NCBI RefSeq assembly: GCF_000725485.1
Contig: NZ_JOAG01000006.1
Coordinates: 124,001 to 188,000, forward strand
Source: Nonomuraea candida
GTDB lineage: Bacteria; Actinomycetota; Actinomycetes; Streptosporangiales; Streptosporangiaceae
DNA: 64,000 bases
Direction: 5' to 3'
Of the stretch, positions 30,449 to 39,436 are shown one piece after another. The first letter of the stretch is position 1. Every line of letters begins with the position of its first letter. Below the pieces are notes generated by a model that searched no databases, was not told the DNA's origin, and saw nothing but the letters and a program-made list of their open reading frames with translations. The translations under genes were made by a program, and so were the position numbers.

Positions 30449-31669
30449 ATGCGTGTTGTGGTGATCGGGAGCGGCATCGTGGGGGCCGGCGCGGCCTACC
30501 ACCTGAGCCGCAGGGGCGCGGCGGTGACCGTGCTGGACGGCGGCGCCCGGGGCGAGGCGACGCGGGCGGGCGCGGGCATCGTGTGCCCGTGGGTGGACCA
30601 TCCGGAGGACGACGCGTGGTACCGCCTGACGAGCCAGGGCGCCCGCAGCTACCCGGCGCTGGTGGAGGAGCTGGGCGAGGACATCGGCTACGCCAAGGTG
30701 GGCGCGTTGCTGGTGGCCGAGGACCCGGCCGACCTGGAGCCGGTGCGGGCGCTGCTGCGCCGCCGCCACGCCGACGCGCCCGAGATGGGCGAGATCACCG
30801 ACGTGTCCAGCCCGACCGAGCTGTTCCCGCCGCTGTCCGACACGCTGAGCGCGCTCCTCGTGCCCGGCGCGGCCCGGGTGGACGGCTGTTCGGTACGCGA
30901 GGCGCTCCTGCGCGCCGCCGTGGCCCGGGGCGCGCGGGTGCTCACCGGGACCGCGGCGCTCACCCCCGGCGGCGAGGTACTCCTGTATCCCCTGGAAACG
31001 ACGCCCGAGGGCGGCGCCGGGGAGGGCGGGCCCGCCGCGCCCGCGACCGGCGCGGCCGACGGGTCCTGGCGGCAGGCCGCGCCCCTCTCCCCCGCCCCCG
31101 GCGCGCCGGGCGGGCCGCAGCCGCGGCGGCCGGCCGGTGAGGGCGTCCCGATCGAGGCCGACGCGGTGATCGTGGCCGCCGGCGCGTGGACCGGCGAGGT
31201 GTGCCGGCCCCTGGGCGTCGAGCTGCCGGTCTTCCCCCGGCGCGGGCAGATCCTGCACGCGACGCTGGAGGGCGTGGACACGGCGTGGTGGCCGATCGTC
31301 CTGCCCCGGATCGGCCCGTACCTGCTGGGCTTCCCCGACTCCCGCGTGGTGATCGGGGCGACCGTGGAGGACGTGGGCTTCTCGCCGCGCGTGACGATGG
31401 GCGGGCTGGAGGAGGTCATCGAGGCGGGGCTGCGGGTGGCGCCGGGGCTGTTCAACGCGACGGTGACGGAGACGCGGGTGGGCCTGCGCCCGGTCTACGC
31501 CCCCGGTTCGGCCCTCATCGGCCCGCTGACCGACCGGGTCGTGGTGGCGACGGGGCTGAGCGCGTACGGGCTGACGGCCGGCCCGTTCACCGGCGAGATC
31601 GCCGCCGCGCTGGCCCTCGGCGAGACGCCGCCCCTGGACATCACGCCCTACGCGCCCACCGGCCACTGA
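30449..31669 (+). CDS. FAD-dependent amino acid oxidase (DadA/glycine oxidase-like)
   Basis: 406 residues. RVVVIGSGIVGAGAAYHLSR is the FAD-binding GxGxxG, with TRAGAGIVCPW next and VVVATGLSAYGLTAGPFTGE the second FAD contact. Members oxidise D-amino acids, glycine or sarcosine. A low-complexity Gly/Ala/Pro insert of about 50 residues (near 185-235) interrupts the substrate domain. It lies where an exposed loop would be expected, so the enzyme may still fold. Confidence 0.85.
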   Translation: MRVVVIGSGIVGAGAAYHLSRRGAAVTVLDGGARGEATRAGAGIVCPWVDHPEDDAWYRLTSQGARSYPALVEELGEDIGYAKVGALLVAEDPADLEPVRALLRRRHADAPEMGEITDVSSPTELFPPLSDTLSALLVPGAARVDGCSVREALLRAAVARGARVLTGTAALTPGGEVLLYPLETTPEGGAGEGGPAAPATGAADGSWRQAAPLSPAPGAPGGPQPRRPAGEGVPIEADAVIVAAGAWTGEVCRPLGVELPVFPRRGQILHATLEGVDTAWWPIVLPRIGPYLLGFPDSRVVIGATVEDVGFSPRVTMGGLEEVIEAGLRVAPGLFNATVTETRVGLRPVYAPGSALIGPLTDRVVVATGLSAYGLTAGPFTGEIAAALALGETPPLDITPYAPTGH

Positions 31670-31738
31670 ATCCCACCACAGCGGACAGATCCCAACCCTG
31701 CCCACCAAGAGCGACAAGGAGCAACGTAACATCGAAAA

Positions 31739-31765
31739 CCTCCCCACCATGACGTCGTGGGGAGG
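31739..31765 (+). terminator. Hairpin after the oxidase gene
   Basis: CCTCCCCAC (31739-31747) pairs perfectly with GTGGGGAGG (31757-31765) over a nine-base loop. It lies 70 bases past the oxidase stop and just before the DUF3152 start. No T-run follows. It could be a terminator or an attenuating hairpin. Confidence 0.55.
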
Positions 31766-31770
31766 CCACC

Positions 31771-32700
31771 TTGCCACCATTCGCACCACACCCACGCGGT
31801 GCCCTCGCGCCGCCACGGCCGCACGAGCCCCGACCGCATGGACCGCATGGACCGCATGGACCGCTGCCGGGTGGACCGCTCACACCGCCACGGCCGTCCC
31901 CGCCCGCGCCGCGACCGCGTGGGCTGCTCGCGCTGGTCGTGCTGCTCGGGGCCGCCGCCGGGTGTGCGGGCGGCCCTGTGGCCGCGCCGCCGTCGCCGCC
32001 GTCGCCGCCCGCCGCGCCGACGGGGGCCGGGCCCGTCGTGCCCGTTCCGCCGTGGCCCGCCGGGCGGCCTCCGTCCGGTCCGGTGGCGCCGCCCTGGCCG
32101 GCGGTGCCCAGCCCGTCGCCCAGGCCGCTGGCCCCCGGGGATCGTGAGCACCCGGGCGAGGCGCGCGTCCCCCACTCGGCCTCGGGCCGCTACGCCGTGG
32201 TCGGGGGCGGCGCGCCCGCCAGGCCGGGGCGCGGGGCCGTGGTGCGGTACCTGGTCGAGGTGGAGCGGGGGCTGCCGTTCGACCCGGCCGGGTTCGCCGC
32301 CGAGGTGCACCGCACGCTCAACGACGTGCGCGGCTGGGCCCGCTTCCAGCGCGTGGACCGGGGCCCGGTACGGGTCCGCGTCGCCCTGTCCAGCCCCGCC
32401 CTGACCATCCGCCAGTGCCGCCCGCTGCGCACCGGGGGCGAGCTGTCCTGCTGGAACGGCCGCCGCTCGGTCATCAACGCCCTGCGCTGGGCCACGGGCG
32501 TCCCCCAGTACGGCGGCGACCTGGCCGCCTACCGCCGCTACCTGATCAGTCACGAGGTCGGCCACGGCCTGGGCCACCGCCACCGCTCCTGCCCGGGCCC
32601 CGGCCGCCTGGCCCCGGTGATGACGCAGCAGTCGAAGTCGCTGGGCCGCTGCCGCCCCAACCCCTGGCCCTTCCCGCACCGCGCACCCGAGGACCGCTGA
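31771..32700 (+). CDS. DUF3152 zinc-metalloprotease-like lipoprotein
   Basis: 309 residues from a TTG. A 50-residue Pro/His/Arg-rich front, with PHGPHGPHGP from three 9-bp repeats at about 31838-31865, precedes a hydrophobic segment LLALVVLLGAAAGCAGG with a lipobox-like AGC. After a Pro-rich linker the DUF3152 domain follows (VVRYLVEVERGLPFDPAGFA), ending with ISHEVGHGLGHRHRSCPGPG, a HExxHxxGH zinc site. It is probably a cell-surface protein of unknown substrate. The true start may be further in, because the front is longer than a usual signal peptide. Confidence 0.8.
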   Translation: MPPFAPHPRGALAPPRPHEPRPHGPHGPHGPLPGGPLTPPRPSPPAPRPRGLLALVVLLGAAAGCAGGPVAAPPSPPSPPAAPTGAGPVVPVPPWPAGRPPSGPVAPPWPAVPSPSPRPLAPGDREHPGEARVPHSASGRYAVVGGGAPARPGRGAVVRYLVEVERGLPFDPAGFAAEVHRTLNDVRGWARFQRVDRGPVRVRVALSSPALTIRQCRPLRTGGELSCWNGRRSVINALRWATGVPQYGGDLAAYRRYLISHEVGHGLGHRHRSCPGPGRLAPVMTQQSKSLGRCRPNPWPFPHRAPEDR

Positions 32701-33160
32701 CGCCCAGGGAACGCCGACGCCCGAGGGACACCGGCGCCCGGGGAACGCCGACGCCGGGGAACGCCGGCGGCCCGGTCGTGAGGGCGAACGCCGTGCGGGA
32801 TCACGGGCGGGTGGCGCGGAACCGTTCGCCGCGGGCGCGGCGGACGGCATATGCGCTGGATGCCGGCCATGAACCGGAAGGTTTCCCGGCGTCCGTCCAG
32901 GGGGCCGCCGGTTTTCCGCGGGGCTGCCGTTGGGCGCCGGAGCAGGAAACGGTAGGTTCTTCCAACCGGACGAGATCGCCGTTCTGGCGACCTGGCCGCA
33001 TCGCCGCACGCCGGGGGGGCGTGGGCGGCGCCGGCCACGCCGCTCCGAGGCCGCGCGATCACGTCCGTCGTCCTGTCGCGACTTCGTCGCAGAAATGGGA
33101 ATGCCGGGGAGTCCCGATCGGTTTGATCGGGACGCGAAGACCTTCAGGGGAGTGTGGGCG
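32701..33160. other. 460-bp gap without a supported gene
   Basis: No reading frame here looks real. The first 70 bases hold degenerate repeats of GGGAACGCCGACGCC. At 33111-33133 GTCCCGATC and GATCGGGAC form a perfect 9-bp hairpin with a five-base loop, 28 bases before the next gene. Confidence 0.7.
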
Positions 33161-34285
33161 ATGGCAGGGATGCGGACGGCACGACGGGTCCTCGCGGGCG
33201 GTGCGGCACTGGCCGCGGCCGGGTGGGCGCTGCGTGAGGTGCCCGCCGAGCTGGGCGTGCGGCCGCTGACGTCGGGACCGGAGCGGGCGTCGAGGATACG
33301 CCGCTCGCCGCAGTTCAGGAACGGCTCCTTCGTGAACACGATGCCGGAGCCGACCTCGGGGCCGATCGGCGCGCCGCCCGTCGGCATGCTCGCCGAGCTG
33401 GCCAAGGACAAGAACCAGCGCCACCCCGCCGGGCCCGTCCCGCTGCGGATCCCGCCGTCGGACACGCCGCCGGCCGACGGGGTGCGGGCGATCTGGTACG
33501 GCCACGCCTCCACGATGGTGGAGATCGAGGGCAGGCGGGTGCTGCTCGACCCGGTGTGGGCCGACCGCGTCTCCCCCTCGCGGCTGATCGGCCCCAAGCG
33601 GCACCATCCGCTGCCGGTGGAGCTGGGCGAGCTGCCCCAGGTCGACGCGATCGCGATCTCCCACGACCACTACGACCACCTCGACATGGCCACGGTGCAG
33701 TCGCTGAACCGCACGCAGAAGGCGCCGTTCCTGGTGCCGCTGGGCATCGGGGCGCACCTGGAGCGGTGGGGCGTGGCCGCGTACCGGATCATCGAGCTGG
33801 ACTGGGAGGAGGAGGCCGAGGTCGCCGGGCTGCGTTTCGTCGCCACGGCCGCCCGCCACTTCTCCGGCCGGTCCCTGGTCCGCAACGACACGCTGTGGGG
33901 CTCCTGGGTGATCGCCGGGGCGTCCCGGCGGGTGTTCTACGCGGGTGACTCCGGATATTTCGCGGGTTATCAGGGCATCGGGTCGGCGCACGGGCCCTTC
34001 GACCTGACGCTGATGCCGATCGGCGCGTACAGCCCGGCCTGGCCGGACATGCACATGACGCCGGAGGAGGCCGTCAACGCCCACCTCGACCTGGGCGGCG
34101 AGCTGCTGCTGCCGGTGCACTGGGCCACGTTCACGCTCGCCCTGCACCCGTGGGCGGAGCCGGTGGAGCGGTTGTGGCGGGAGGCCAAGGCCCGCAACGT
34201 CAAGATCGCCGTGCCCCGGCCCGGCGAGGCCGTGACCGCCTCCGCCGCCCCGGCGGTCGAGGGCTGGTGGGAGATGCTCCACTGA
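33161..34285 (+). CDS. Metallo-beta-lactamase-fold hydrolase (NAPE-PLD/UlaG-like)
   Basis: 374 residues. A TAT-like or Sec-like front (RTARRVLAGGAALAAAGWAL) is followed by IWYGHASTMVEIEGRRVLLD, and ISHDHYDHLDM is the HxHxDH metal site. RHFSGRS, FYAGDSGYF and VHWATFTLALHPW complete the fold. The order matches NAPE-hydrolysing phospholipase D-like proteins, often linked to phospholipid or lactone cleavage. An AGGGGAG ribosome site precedes the ATG. Confidence 0.85.
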   Translation: MAGMRTARRVLAGGAALAAAGWALREVPAELGVRPLTSGPERASRIRRSPQFRNGSFVNTMPEPTSGPIGAPPVGMLAELAKDKNQRHPAGPVPLRIPPSDTPPADGVRAIWYGHASTMVEIEGRRVLLDPVWADRVSPSRLIGPKRHHPLPVELGELPQVDAIAISHDHYDHLDMATVQSLNRTQKAPFLVPLGIGAHLERWGVAAYRIIELDWEEEAEVAGLRFVATAARHFSGRSLVRNDTLWGSWVIAGASRRVFYAGDSGYFAGYQGIGSAHGPFDLTLMPIGAYSPAWPDMHMTPEEAVNAHLDLGGELLLPVHWATFTLALHPWAEPVERLWREAKARNVKIAVPRPGEAVTASAAPAVEGWWEMLH

Positions 34286-34340
34286 CCCTCGGGGAGGGCG
34301 TGCCGATCGGCCCGCGGTGGCCCGGGCGTACAGTCGTCGC

Positions 34341-35255
34341 GTGAGCAACCTGGAGCTTGAGCCGCGGGAGATCCGCGGCGGCGCCGACGCGGGCGCCGGT
34401 CGCGAGGTGCTGATGGGGCGGGAGGTGCCGCTGGGCGGTCCGCGCGCGATGGCGGTGAGCAGGACCCTGCCGGGCGTGTACCGGCGCATGATCGGCGCCT
34501 GGTGCTTCGTGGACGCCTACGGGCCCGAGCCGGCGACCATGCGGGTGCCGCCGCACCCGCACACCGGCCTGCAGACGGTGAGCTGGCTGCTCGCGGGCGA
34601 GGTGCTGCACCGCGACAGCCTGGGCAACCTGCAGCGGATCCGCCCCGGCCGGCTCAACCTGATGACGGCCGGGCGCGGCATCTCGCACTCGGAGGAGTCG
34701 CCGGGGACGCTGCTGCACGGGGTGCAGCTCTGGGTGGCGCTGCCCGGCGAGCACCGTGACGTCGCCCCCGACTTCGAGCACCACGCGTCGCTGCCGGTCC
34801 TGTCGGGGCCGGGGTTCGCGGCGAGCGTCCTCATGGGGACGCTGGGCGGGGTGACCTCGCCCGCCACCGCCTACAGCCCGATGGTGGGGGCCGAGATCGC
34901 GGTGGACGGCGCGTGCGCGGTGCCGGTCGATCCGGCGTACGAGCACGGGCTGCTGCTGCTCGACGGCGAGGTGGCCGAGGTGGAGCGGGGACCGCTGGTG
35001 TACCTGCCGCCGGGGCGGGACGAGGTGCGGCTGTCGGGGCGCGGGCGGGTGCTGCTGATCGGCGGCGAGCCGTTCGCCGAGGAGATCGTCATGTGGTGGA
35101 ACTTCGTGGGGCGCTCCCACGACGAGATCGCCGCCTACCGCGCGGAGTGGATGGAGGGCGAGGGGTTCGGCACCGTCGTGGGCTTCGACGGCGCGCCGCT
35201 CCCCGCGCCCGTCCTGCCGGGCACCCGCCTCAAGCCACGCGGCCGCGTCCGCTGA
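34341..35255 (+). CDS. Pirin-family protein
   Basis: 304 residues from a GTG. The N-terminal cupin has VPPHPHTGLQTVSWLLAGEV and RGISHSEESPGTLLHGVQLW, which supply the metal His and Glu residues. The C-terminal cupin ends EEIVMWWNFVGRSHDEI, the conserved pirin tail. Pirins are iron-binding redox proteins or quercetinases. No partner gene tells the role here. Confidence 0.9.
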   Translation: MSNLELEPREIRGGADAGAGREVLMGREVPLGGPRAMAVSRTLPGVYRRMIGAWCFVDAYGPEPATMRVPPHPHTGLQTVSWLLAGEVLHRDSLGNLQRIRPGRLNLMTAGRGISHSEESPGTLLHGVQLWVALPGEHRDVAPDFEHHASLPVLSGPGFAASVLMGTLGGVTSPATAYSPMVGAEIAVDGACAVPVDPAYEHGLLLLDGEVAEVERGPLVYLPPGRDEVRLSGRGRVLLIGGEPFAEEIVMWWNFVGRSHDEIAAYRAEWMEGEGFGTVVGFDGAPLPAPVLPGTRLKPRGRVR

Positions 35256-35300
35256 CGGGGTGCGGTCCCCGGGGCGGGGCCGCCCCGGGGAGGCGGGCGG

Positions 35301-36254
35301 TCAGGTGAGGCGCTGGGCCTTGCTGAGCAGGCGCTGCGCCACCACCACGAACGCCAGGAACGCGCCGCTGACCACCTGCTGGAACGCCGAGGTCAGGCTG
35401 CCCACCTGGTTGATCAGGCTCTGGATGACCCCGAGCAGCAGCACCCCGGCCACCGACCCGGTGATGCCGCCCGCCCCGCCGGTCAGCAGGGTGCCGCCGA
35501 TCACCACGGCGGCGATGGCGTCCAGTTCGAGGCCGATGCCGAGGATGGTCACGCCGGAGGAGAGCCGGGCGGCGTTCAGGGCGCCGGCCAGGCCGGCCAG
35601 CAGGCCGGACATGACGTAGACGTACACCTTCGTGCGGGCGACCGGCACGCCCATCAGCGCCGCCGCCTGCTCGTTGCCGCCGATGGCGTACACGTTCTGG
35701 CCGAAGCCGGTGCGCTGGAGCAGCACCATCGCGGCCAGGGCCAGGGCGGCGGTGACGTACACGGGGTAGGACAGGCCGAGGAGCTGGCCCTGGCCGAGCG
35801 CGGCGAAGGCGCGGTCCTCGACGAGGTAGGTGGTGGCGCCCTCGTCCGAGATCGCCAGCATCAGCCCGCGCACGCCGAGCAGCCCGGCCAGGGTCACGAT
35901 GAACGGCGCCATCCCCGTGCGCGCGATCACCAGGCCCTGCAGCAGCCCCACCGCCCCGCACACCGCCAGCGGCAGCAGCAGCGCGACGAGCGGCCCGGAC
36001 CGCGAGCCGTAGGCGGCCAGCACCCCGCCCAGCACGAACAGCGAGCCCACCGACAGGTCGATCCCGCCGCTGATGATCACGAACGTCATGCCGATCGCGA
36101 TGATCGCCAGGAACGAGGACGAGACGACCACGCTGGCGGCGTTCTCCGGCGTGGCGAAGGAGTCGAAGGCCAGGCTGCCCACGATCACCAGCACGCCCAG
36201 CACCATGGCGGCGCCGTGCTGCTGGAGCGTCCTGCTGACCTGTTCGCGGTTCAT
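35301..36254 (-). CDS. Sugar ABC importer permease (YjfF-like)
   Basis: 317 residues with about nine membrane segments. GMTFVIISGGIDLSVGSLFV is the AraH/RbsC-type signature, and MGVPVARTKVYVYVMSGLLA is the cytosolic loop. It is last in the minus-strand operon, and its ATG overlaps the stop of the preceding permease (ATGA). With that permease it forms the channel of a pentose/hexofuranose-type importer. Confidence 0.9.
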   Translation of the reverse strand: MNREQVSRTLQQHGAAMVLGVLVIVGSLAFDSFATPENAASVVVSSSFLAIIAIGMTFVIISGGIDLSVGSLFVLGGVLAAYGSRSGPLVALLLPLAVCGAVGLLQGLVIARTGMAPFIVTLAGLLGVRGLMLAISDEGATTYLVEDRAFAALGQGQLLGLSYPVYVTAALALAAMVLLQRTGFGQNVYAIGGNEQAAALMGVPVARTKVYVYVMSGLLAGLAGALNAARLSSGVTILGIGLELDAIAAVVIGGTLLTGGAGGITGSVAGVLLLGVIQSLINQVGSLTSAFQQVVSGAFLAFVVVAQRLLSKAQRLT

Positions 36255-37234
36255 CGGGTTCCCCGCTTCCTGGTGGCGTAGACGGCGGCCAGGATGATGA
36301 CCGCCTGGACCATCTGGGTCCACGACTGCGGGAGGTTGTGCTTGATCAGCGTGGCCGCGAGGAGCTGCATGAGCAGCGCGCCCATGACCGTGCTGAGCAC
36401 CCGGATGCGCCCGCCGGTCAGCGGGGTGCCGCCGACCACGACGGCGGTGATCGCCGACAGCTCGATGAACTGGCCCAGCGAGGTCGGGTCGCTGGCCTGC
36501 AGCCGGGCCGTGGCCAGCACCCCGGCCAGGGCGGCGAGCAGGCCGGAGATCACGTACACGGTGAGCAGCACCCGCTTGACCGGCAGGCCGGACAGCTCGC
36601 TGGCCGACCGGTTGCCGCCGATGGCGACCACCTGCCGCCCGAACGTGGTGCGCCGGACCACGAACAGCACGATCACGGTCAGCGCCGCCGCGATGAGCAC
36701 GATGACCGGGATGCCGGCGACCGAGCTGCTGCCCAGCGCGATCAGGCCGGGGTTGCGGAACTCGACGAGCTGCGGCACCAGCACGTTGGCCAGGCCGCGC
36801 ACGCCGACCAGCAGCGCCAGGGTCGCCACGATCGGCTGCACCCCGACGTAGGCCACCAGCGCCCCGCCCGCGGCGCCCACGACCGCGCCGCCGATCACGG
36901 CCACGACGAGCGCGGGCAGCCAGCCGTAGCCGAGGTAGAGCACGGTCAGCGCGGCGGCCAGCGCCATCACGGAGCCGACCGACAGGTCGATGCCCTGGGT
37001 GCCGATGACCAGCGCCATGCCCAGCGAGACGATCACGATGGGGGTGACCTGGACGAGCTGGGTGCGGAAGTTGGCGGCGTCCAGGAAGTGCGGGGTGAAC
37101 AGCACGTTGAACAGCAGCAGCGCCAGCACGGCCGCGTACACGCCGTAGTCCTGCACCCACGCGTAGACCTGCGGTTTGAGCACGGCGGCCCGCCCGGCGG
37201 GGCGCCCGCCGCGGTCGTGGGTCAGCTCAGCCAT
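36251..37234 (-). CDS. Sugar ABC importer permease (YtfT-like)
   Basis: 327 residues. SLGMALVIGTQGIDLSVGSV is the family signature, and YVISGLLAALAGVLATARLQ is the later segment. It overlaps the ATPase gene by eight bases and the next permease by four, so translation is coupled. In Escherichia coli YtfT/YjfF the pair imports galactofuranose. Here the sugar is inferred only from the family. Confidence 0.9.
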   Translation of the reverse strand: MAELTHDRGGRPAGRAAVLKPQVYAWVQDYGVYAAVLALLLFNVLFTPHFLDAANFRTQLVQVTPIVIVSLGMALVIGTQGIDLSVGSVMALAAALTVLYLGYGWLPALVVAVIGGAVVGAAGGALVAYVGVQPIVATLALLVGVRGLANVLVPQLVEFRNPGLIALGSSSVAGIPVIVLIAAALTVIVLFVVRRTTFGRQVVAIGGNRSASELSGLPVKRVLLTVYVISGLLAALAGVLATARLQASDPTSLGQFIELSAITAVVVGGTPLTGGRIRVLSTVMGALLMQLLAATLIKHNLPQSWTQMVQAVIILAAVYATRKRGTR

Positions 37235-38789
37235 CGGCCTGCTCCGCGATCGTGGCCATGATCCTCTCCTCGGTCACCTCGTCGCCCGACAGCTCGCCCA
37301 CCACGGCGCCCTCGCGCAGCACGAGGATGCGGTCGGCGCCCTCGACCAGTTCCTCCAGGTCGGAGGAGATGAGCAGCACGCCGAGCCCTTCGCGCGCCAG
37401 CTCGTCGATGAGCGCCTGCACCTCGGCCTTGGCGCCGACGTCGATGCCGCGGGTGGGCTCGTCCAGCAGCAGCACCTTGGGCCGCACGGCCAGCCAGCGG
37501 GCCAGCAGCACCTTCTGCTGGTTGCCGCCGGACAGCTCGGAGACGAGCTGGTGCGGCGAGGCGGCCTTGATCCTCAGCCTCCGCATGAAGATCTCGACCA
37601 CCTTGTCGATCCTGGCCTCGGAGACCACGCCGGCCCGGCCGAGCGCGGGCAGGGCGGCCAGCGCGATGTTCTCGCGCACGGACAGGGTGGGGATGATGCC
37701 CTCGGCCTTGCGGTCCTCGGGCAGCAGGCTGACGCCGGCCCTGATCGCCGCGGCCGTGGAGCCGCCGCGCAGGGGCGCCCCGGCGACGAGCACCTGCCCG
37801 CCGTCCAGGGGCAGCGCGCCGACGATGGCCTTGGCCGTCTCGGTACGCCCGGCGCCCAGCAGCCCGCCCAGCCCGACGACCTCGCCGGGCCTGACGCTGA
37901 CGTCCACGCCGTCGAGGACGTGCCGCCGGGTCAGGCCGCGCGCCTCGACGACCGGGGCCTGCCCGTTCGCGCGGGGCTGGCCCGCGCGGTCGAAGCTGGT
38001 CAGGCCGGCCGAGCGCACCTCGTCGAGGTCGCGGCCGAGCATGAGCGCGATGAGCCTGAGCCGGTCCAGCCCGGCCAGCGGCCCGGTGTGCGCCAGGCGG
38101 CCGTCGCGCAGGACGGTCACCCGGTCGCACACGCGGTACAGCTCGTCGAGGCGGTGGCTGACGTACATGACGGCGATGCCGCGCTCGCGCAGCTTCGCGA
38201 TCACGCCGAACAGCGTCTCCACCTCGCGCGGCTCCAGCGAGGAGGTGGGCTCGTCCATGATGACGACGCGGGCGTCCACCGACACCGCCCGTGCCAGGGC
38301 GACCATCTGCTGCGCCCCGACGCCGAGCGTGCGCAGCGGGCGGCGCACGTCGGTCTCGACGCCGTAGCCGGCCAGCACGCGCTCGGCCTCGCCGTACATG
38401 GCGGCGGCGTCGATCACCCCGAACCTGCCGCGCGGCTCGCGGCCGAGCAGCAGGTTGCGGGCCACCGACATCATGGGGACGAGGTTGACCTCCTGGTAGA
38501 TGGTGGAGATCCCGGCGTGCTGCGCGTCCATGGGGGTGGCGAAGGCGGCGGGGGCGCCGCGGTAGCGCAGCTCTCCGCCGTCCGGCCGGTACACGCCGGT
38601 GAAGACCTTGATCAGGGTGGACTTGCCGGCGCCGTTCTCGCCGACGAGCGCGTGCACCTCGCCGGGGCGCAGGGCGAGGGACACGCCGTCGAGCGCGAGC
38701 ACGCCGGGGAAGCGCTTGGTGACGCCCCGGGCCTCCAGCACGGGCTCCGGCCCGGCCACGGAATCAGCCGTCAACTCAGTACGCCTCAC
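37227..38789 (-). CDS. Sugar ABC importer ATPase (YtfR/RbsA-like)
   Basis: 520 residues, two fused nucleotide-binding domains. Domain 1 has GENGAGKSTLIKVF and VSVDARVVIMDEPTSSLEPR. Domain 2 has the degenerate Walker A GLLGAGRTE, usual in this family, and LSGGNQQKVLLARWL with DEPTRGIDV. It energises import. The GTG at 38789 lies inside the end of the binding-protein gene. A GTG at residue 11 is another possible start. Confidence 0.9.
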   Translation of the reverse strand: MRRTELTADSVAGPEPVLEARGVTKRFPGVLALDGVSLALRPGEVHALVGENGAGKSTLIKVFTGVYRPDGGELRYRGAPAAFATPMDAQHAGISTIYQEVNLVPMMSVARNLLLGREPRGRFGVIDAAAMYGEAERVLAGYGVETDVRRPLRTLGVGAQQMVALARAVSVDARVVIMDEPTSSLEPREVETLFGVIAKLRERGIAVMYVSHRLDELYRVCDRVTVLRDGRLAHTGPLAGLDRLRLIALMLGRDLDEVRSAGLTSFDRAGQPRANGQAPVVEARGLTRRHVLDGVDVSVRPGEVVGLGGLLGAGRTETAKAIVGALPLDGGQVLVAGAPLRGGSTAAAIRAGVSLLPEDRKAEGIIPTLSVRENIALAALPALGRAGVVSEARIDKVVEIFMRRLRIKAASPHQLVSELSGGNQQKVLLARWLAVRPKVLLLDEPTRGIDVGAKAEVQALIDELAREGLGVLLISSDLEELVEGADRILVLREGAVVGELSGDEVTEERIMATIAEQADG

Positions 38790-39088
38790 CGAGTGAGTCC
38801 TTGGCGTTGGTCGTGTCGTAGTCCCGGTCGGAGATGATCACCTTGTCGGGGATCGGCTCGCCGTCGAGGAACTTGCGGGCGGTCTCGAAGGCGAGCGGGC
38901 CGAAGCGCGGGTTGGACTCGATGACCGCGTACAGCCAGCCGTCGGCGATGCTCTGGACGGCGCTGCGGGTGCCGTCCACCGAGACGATCTTGATGTCGCC
39001 CGGCTCCTTGCCGGCGCCCTTCAGCGCGGTGACCGCGCCCAGCGCCATCTCGTCGTTCTCGGCGTAGATGCCGTTGATGTCGGGGTCA
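38776..39088 (-). pseudogene. Truncated sugar-binding protein, C-terminal part only
   Basis: The last 100 or so residues of a YtfQ/RbsB-type periplasmic binding protein. The homologous reading begins DPDINGIYAENDEMALGAVT, runs through DIKIVSVDGTRSAVQSIADG and ends at a TGA. Upstream of DPD the frame meets a TGA within nine bases, and the sequence changes to lower-G+C phage-type DNA. The signal peptide and whole N-terminal lobe are therefore absent. Without it the importer operon has lost its receptor and perhaps its promoter. Confidence 0.85.
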
Positions 39089-39100
39089 ATAAAGATTCAA
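39075..39100. other. Junction between host operon and phage-like DNA
   Basis: The binding-protein coding sequence is recognisable up to about 39,088. Beyond that base composition and gene style change at once. No target-site repeat can be judged because the other end is outside the window. A 12-bp palindrome GGGCGTACGCCC lies at 39120-39131, and short direct repeats (TATGTCC twice near 39183, TGCACATGGC twice near 39228) could be recombinase arm sites, but no integrase gene is near. Confidence 0.6.
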
Positions 39101-39280
39101 GGATGATCTTGCTCGCTGCGGGCGTACGCCCAGGTAGAAGCCTGTTTTGAGGTAGATCACAGGGGTTCCCCGTCCAGTCCTTTATGTCCTGTTATGTCCG
39201 TTTTCAAAAGATCATCAAGGGTCCGACTGCACATGGCTGCACATGGCCGAGAGCGAAAGAAGCAACGCAGAGCGATCAAG

Positions 39281-39317
39281 AACTGGAACGTTGCAGCCTC
39301 AACTGGAACGTGGTAGC
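39281..39317 (+). repeat. 17-bp motif, copies A and B
   Basis: AACTGGAACGTTGCAGC at 39281-39297 and AACTGGAACGTGGTAGC at 39301-39317 are a tandem pair at 20-base spacing, variants of the consensus AACTGGAAGTTGGTAAC. Copy B fills the spacer of a promoter-like sequence. Confidence 0.75.
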
Positions 39318-39319
39318 GT
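39291..39319 (+). promoter_or_regulatory. Promoter-like sequence 1, motif in spacer
   Basis: TTGCAG (39291-39296), then a 17-base spacer holding AACTGGAACGTGG, then TAGCGT (39314-39319). The layout matches promoter-like sequence 2 base for base, which raises confidence in both. Confidence 0.55.
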
Positions 39320-39407
39320 TCTCGACGTCGCCCCAACCGGGGAGGCGCAAGGCCCGGCCCGCAAGGGTCAGACAAGGCGTCTACCAGGGAAGACGACAAA
39401 CCGGGAG

Positions 39408-39436
39408 TTGACGAGCCAACTTTAAGTTGGTAACTT
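39408..39436 (+). promoter_or_regulatory. Promoter-like sequence 2 with palindromic operator
   Basis: TTGACG (39408-39413), then 17 bases, then TAACTT (39431-39436), close to the sigma70 consensus. The spacer ends with CCAACTTTAAGTTGG, a perfect inverted repeat and copy C of the 17-bp motif (39418-39434). A protein bound there would block RNA polymerase. This is the natural early promoter for the genes starting at 39936. Confidence 0.65.

Noticed and set aside
39089..39300. Direct repeats near the junction as integrase arm sites
   Set aside because: Too short and only two of each, and no integrase gene is in the window. Kept only as a note on the junction.
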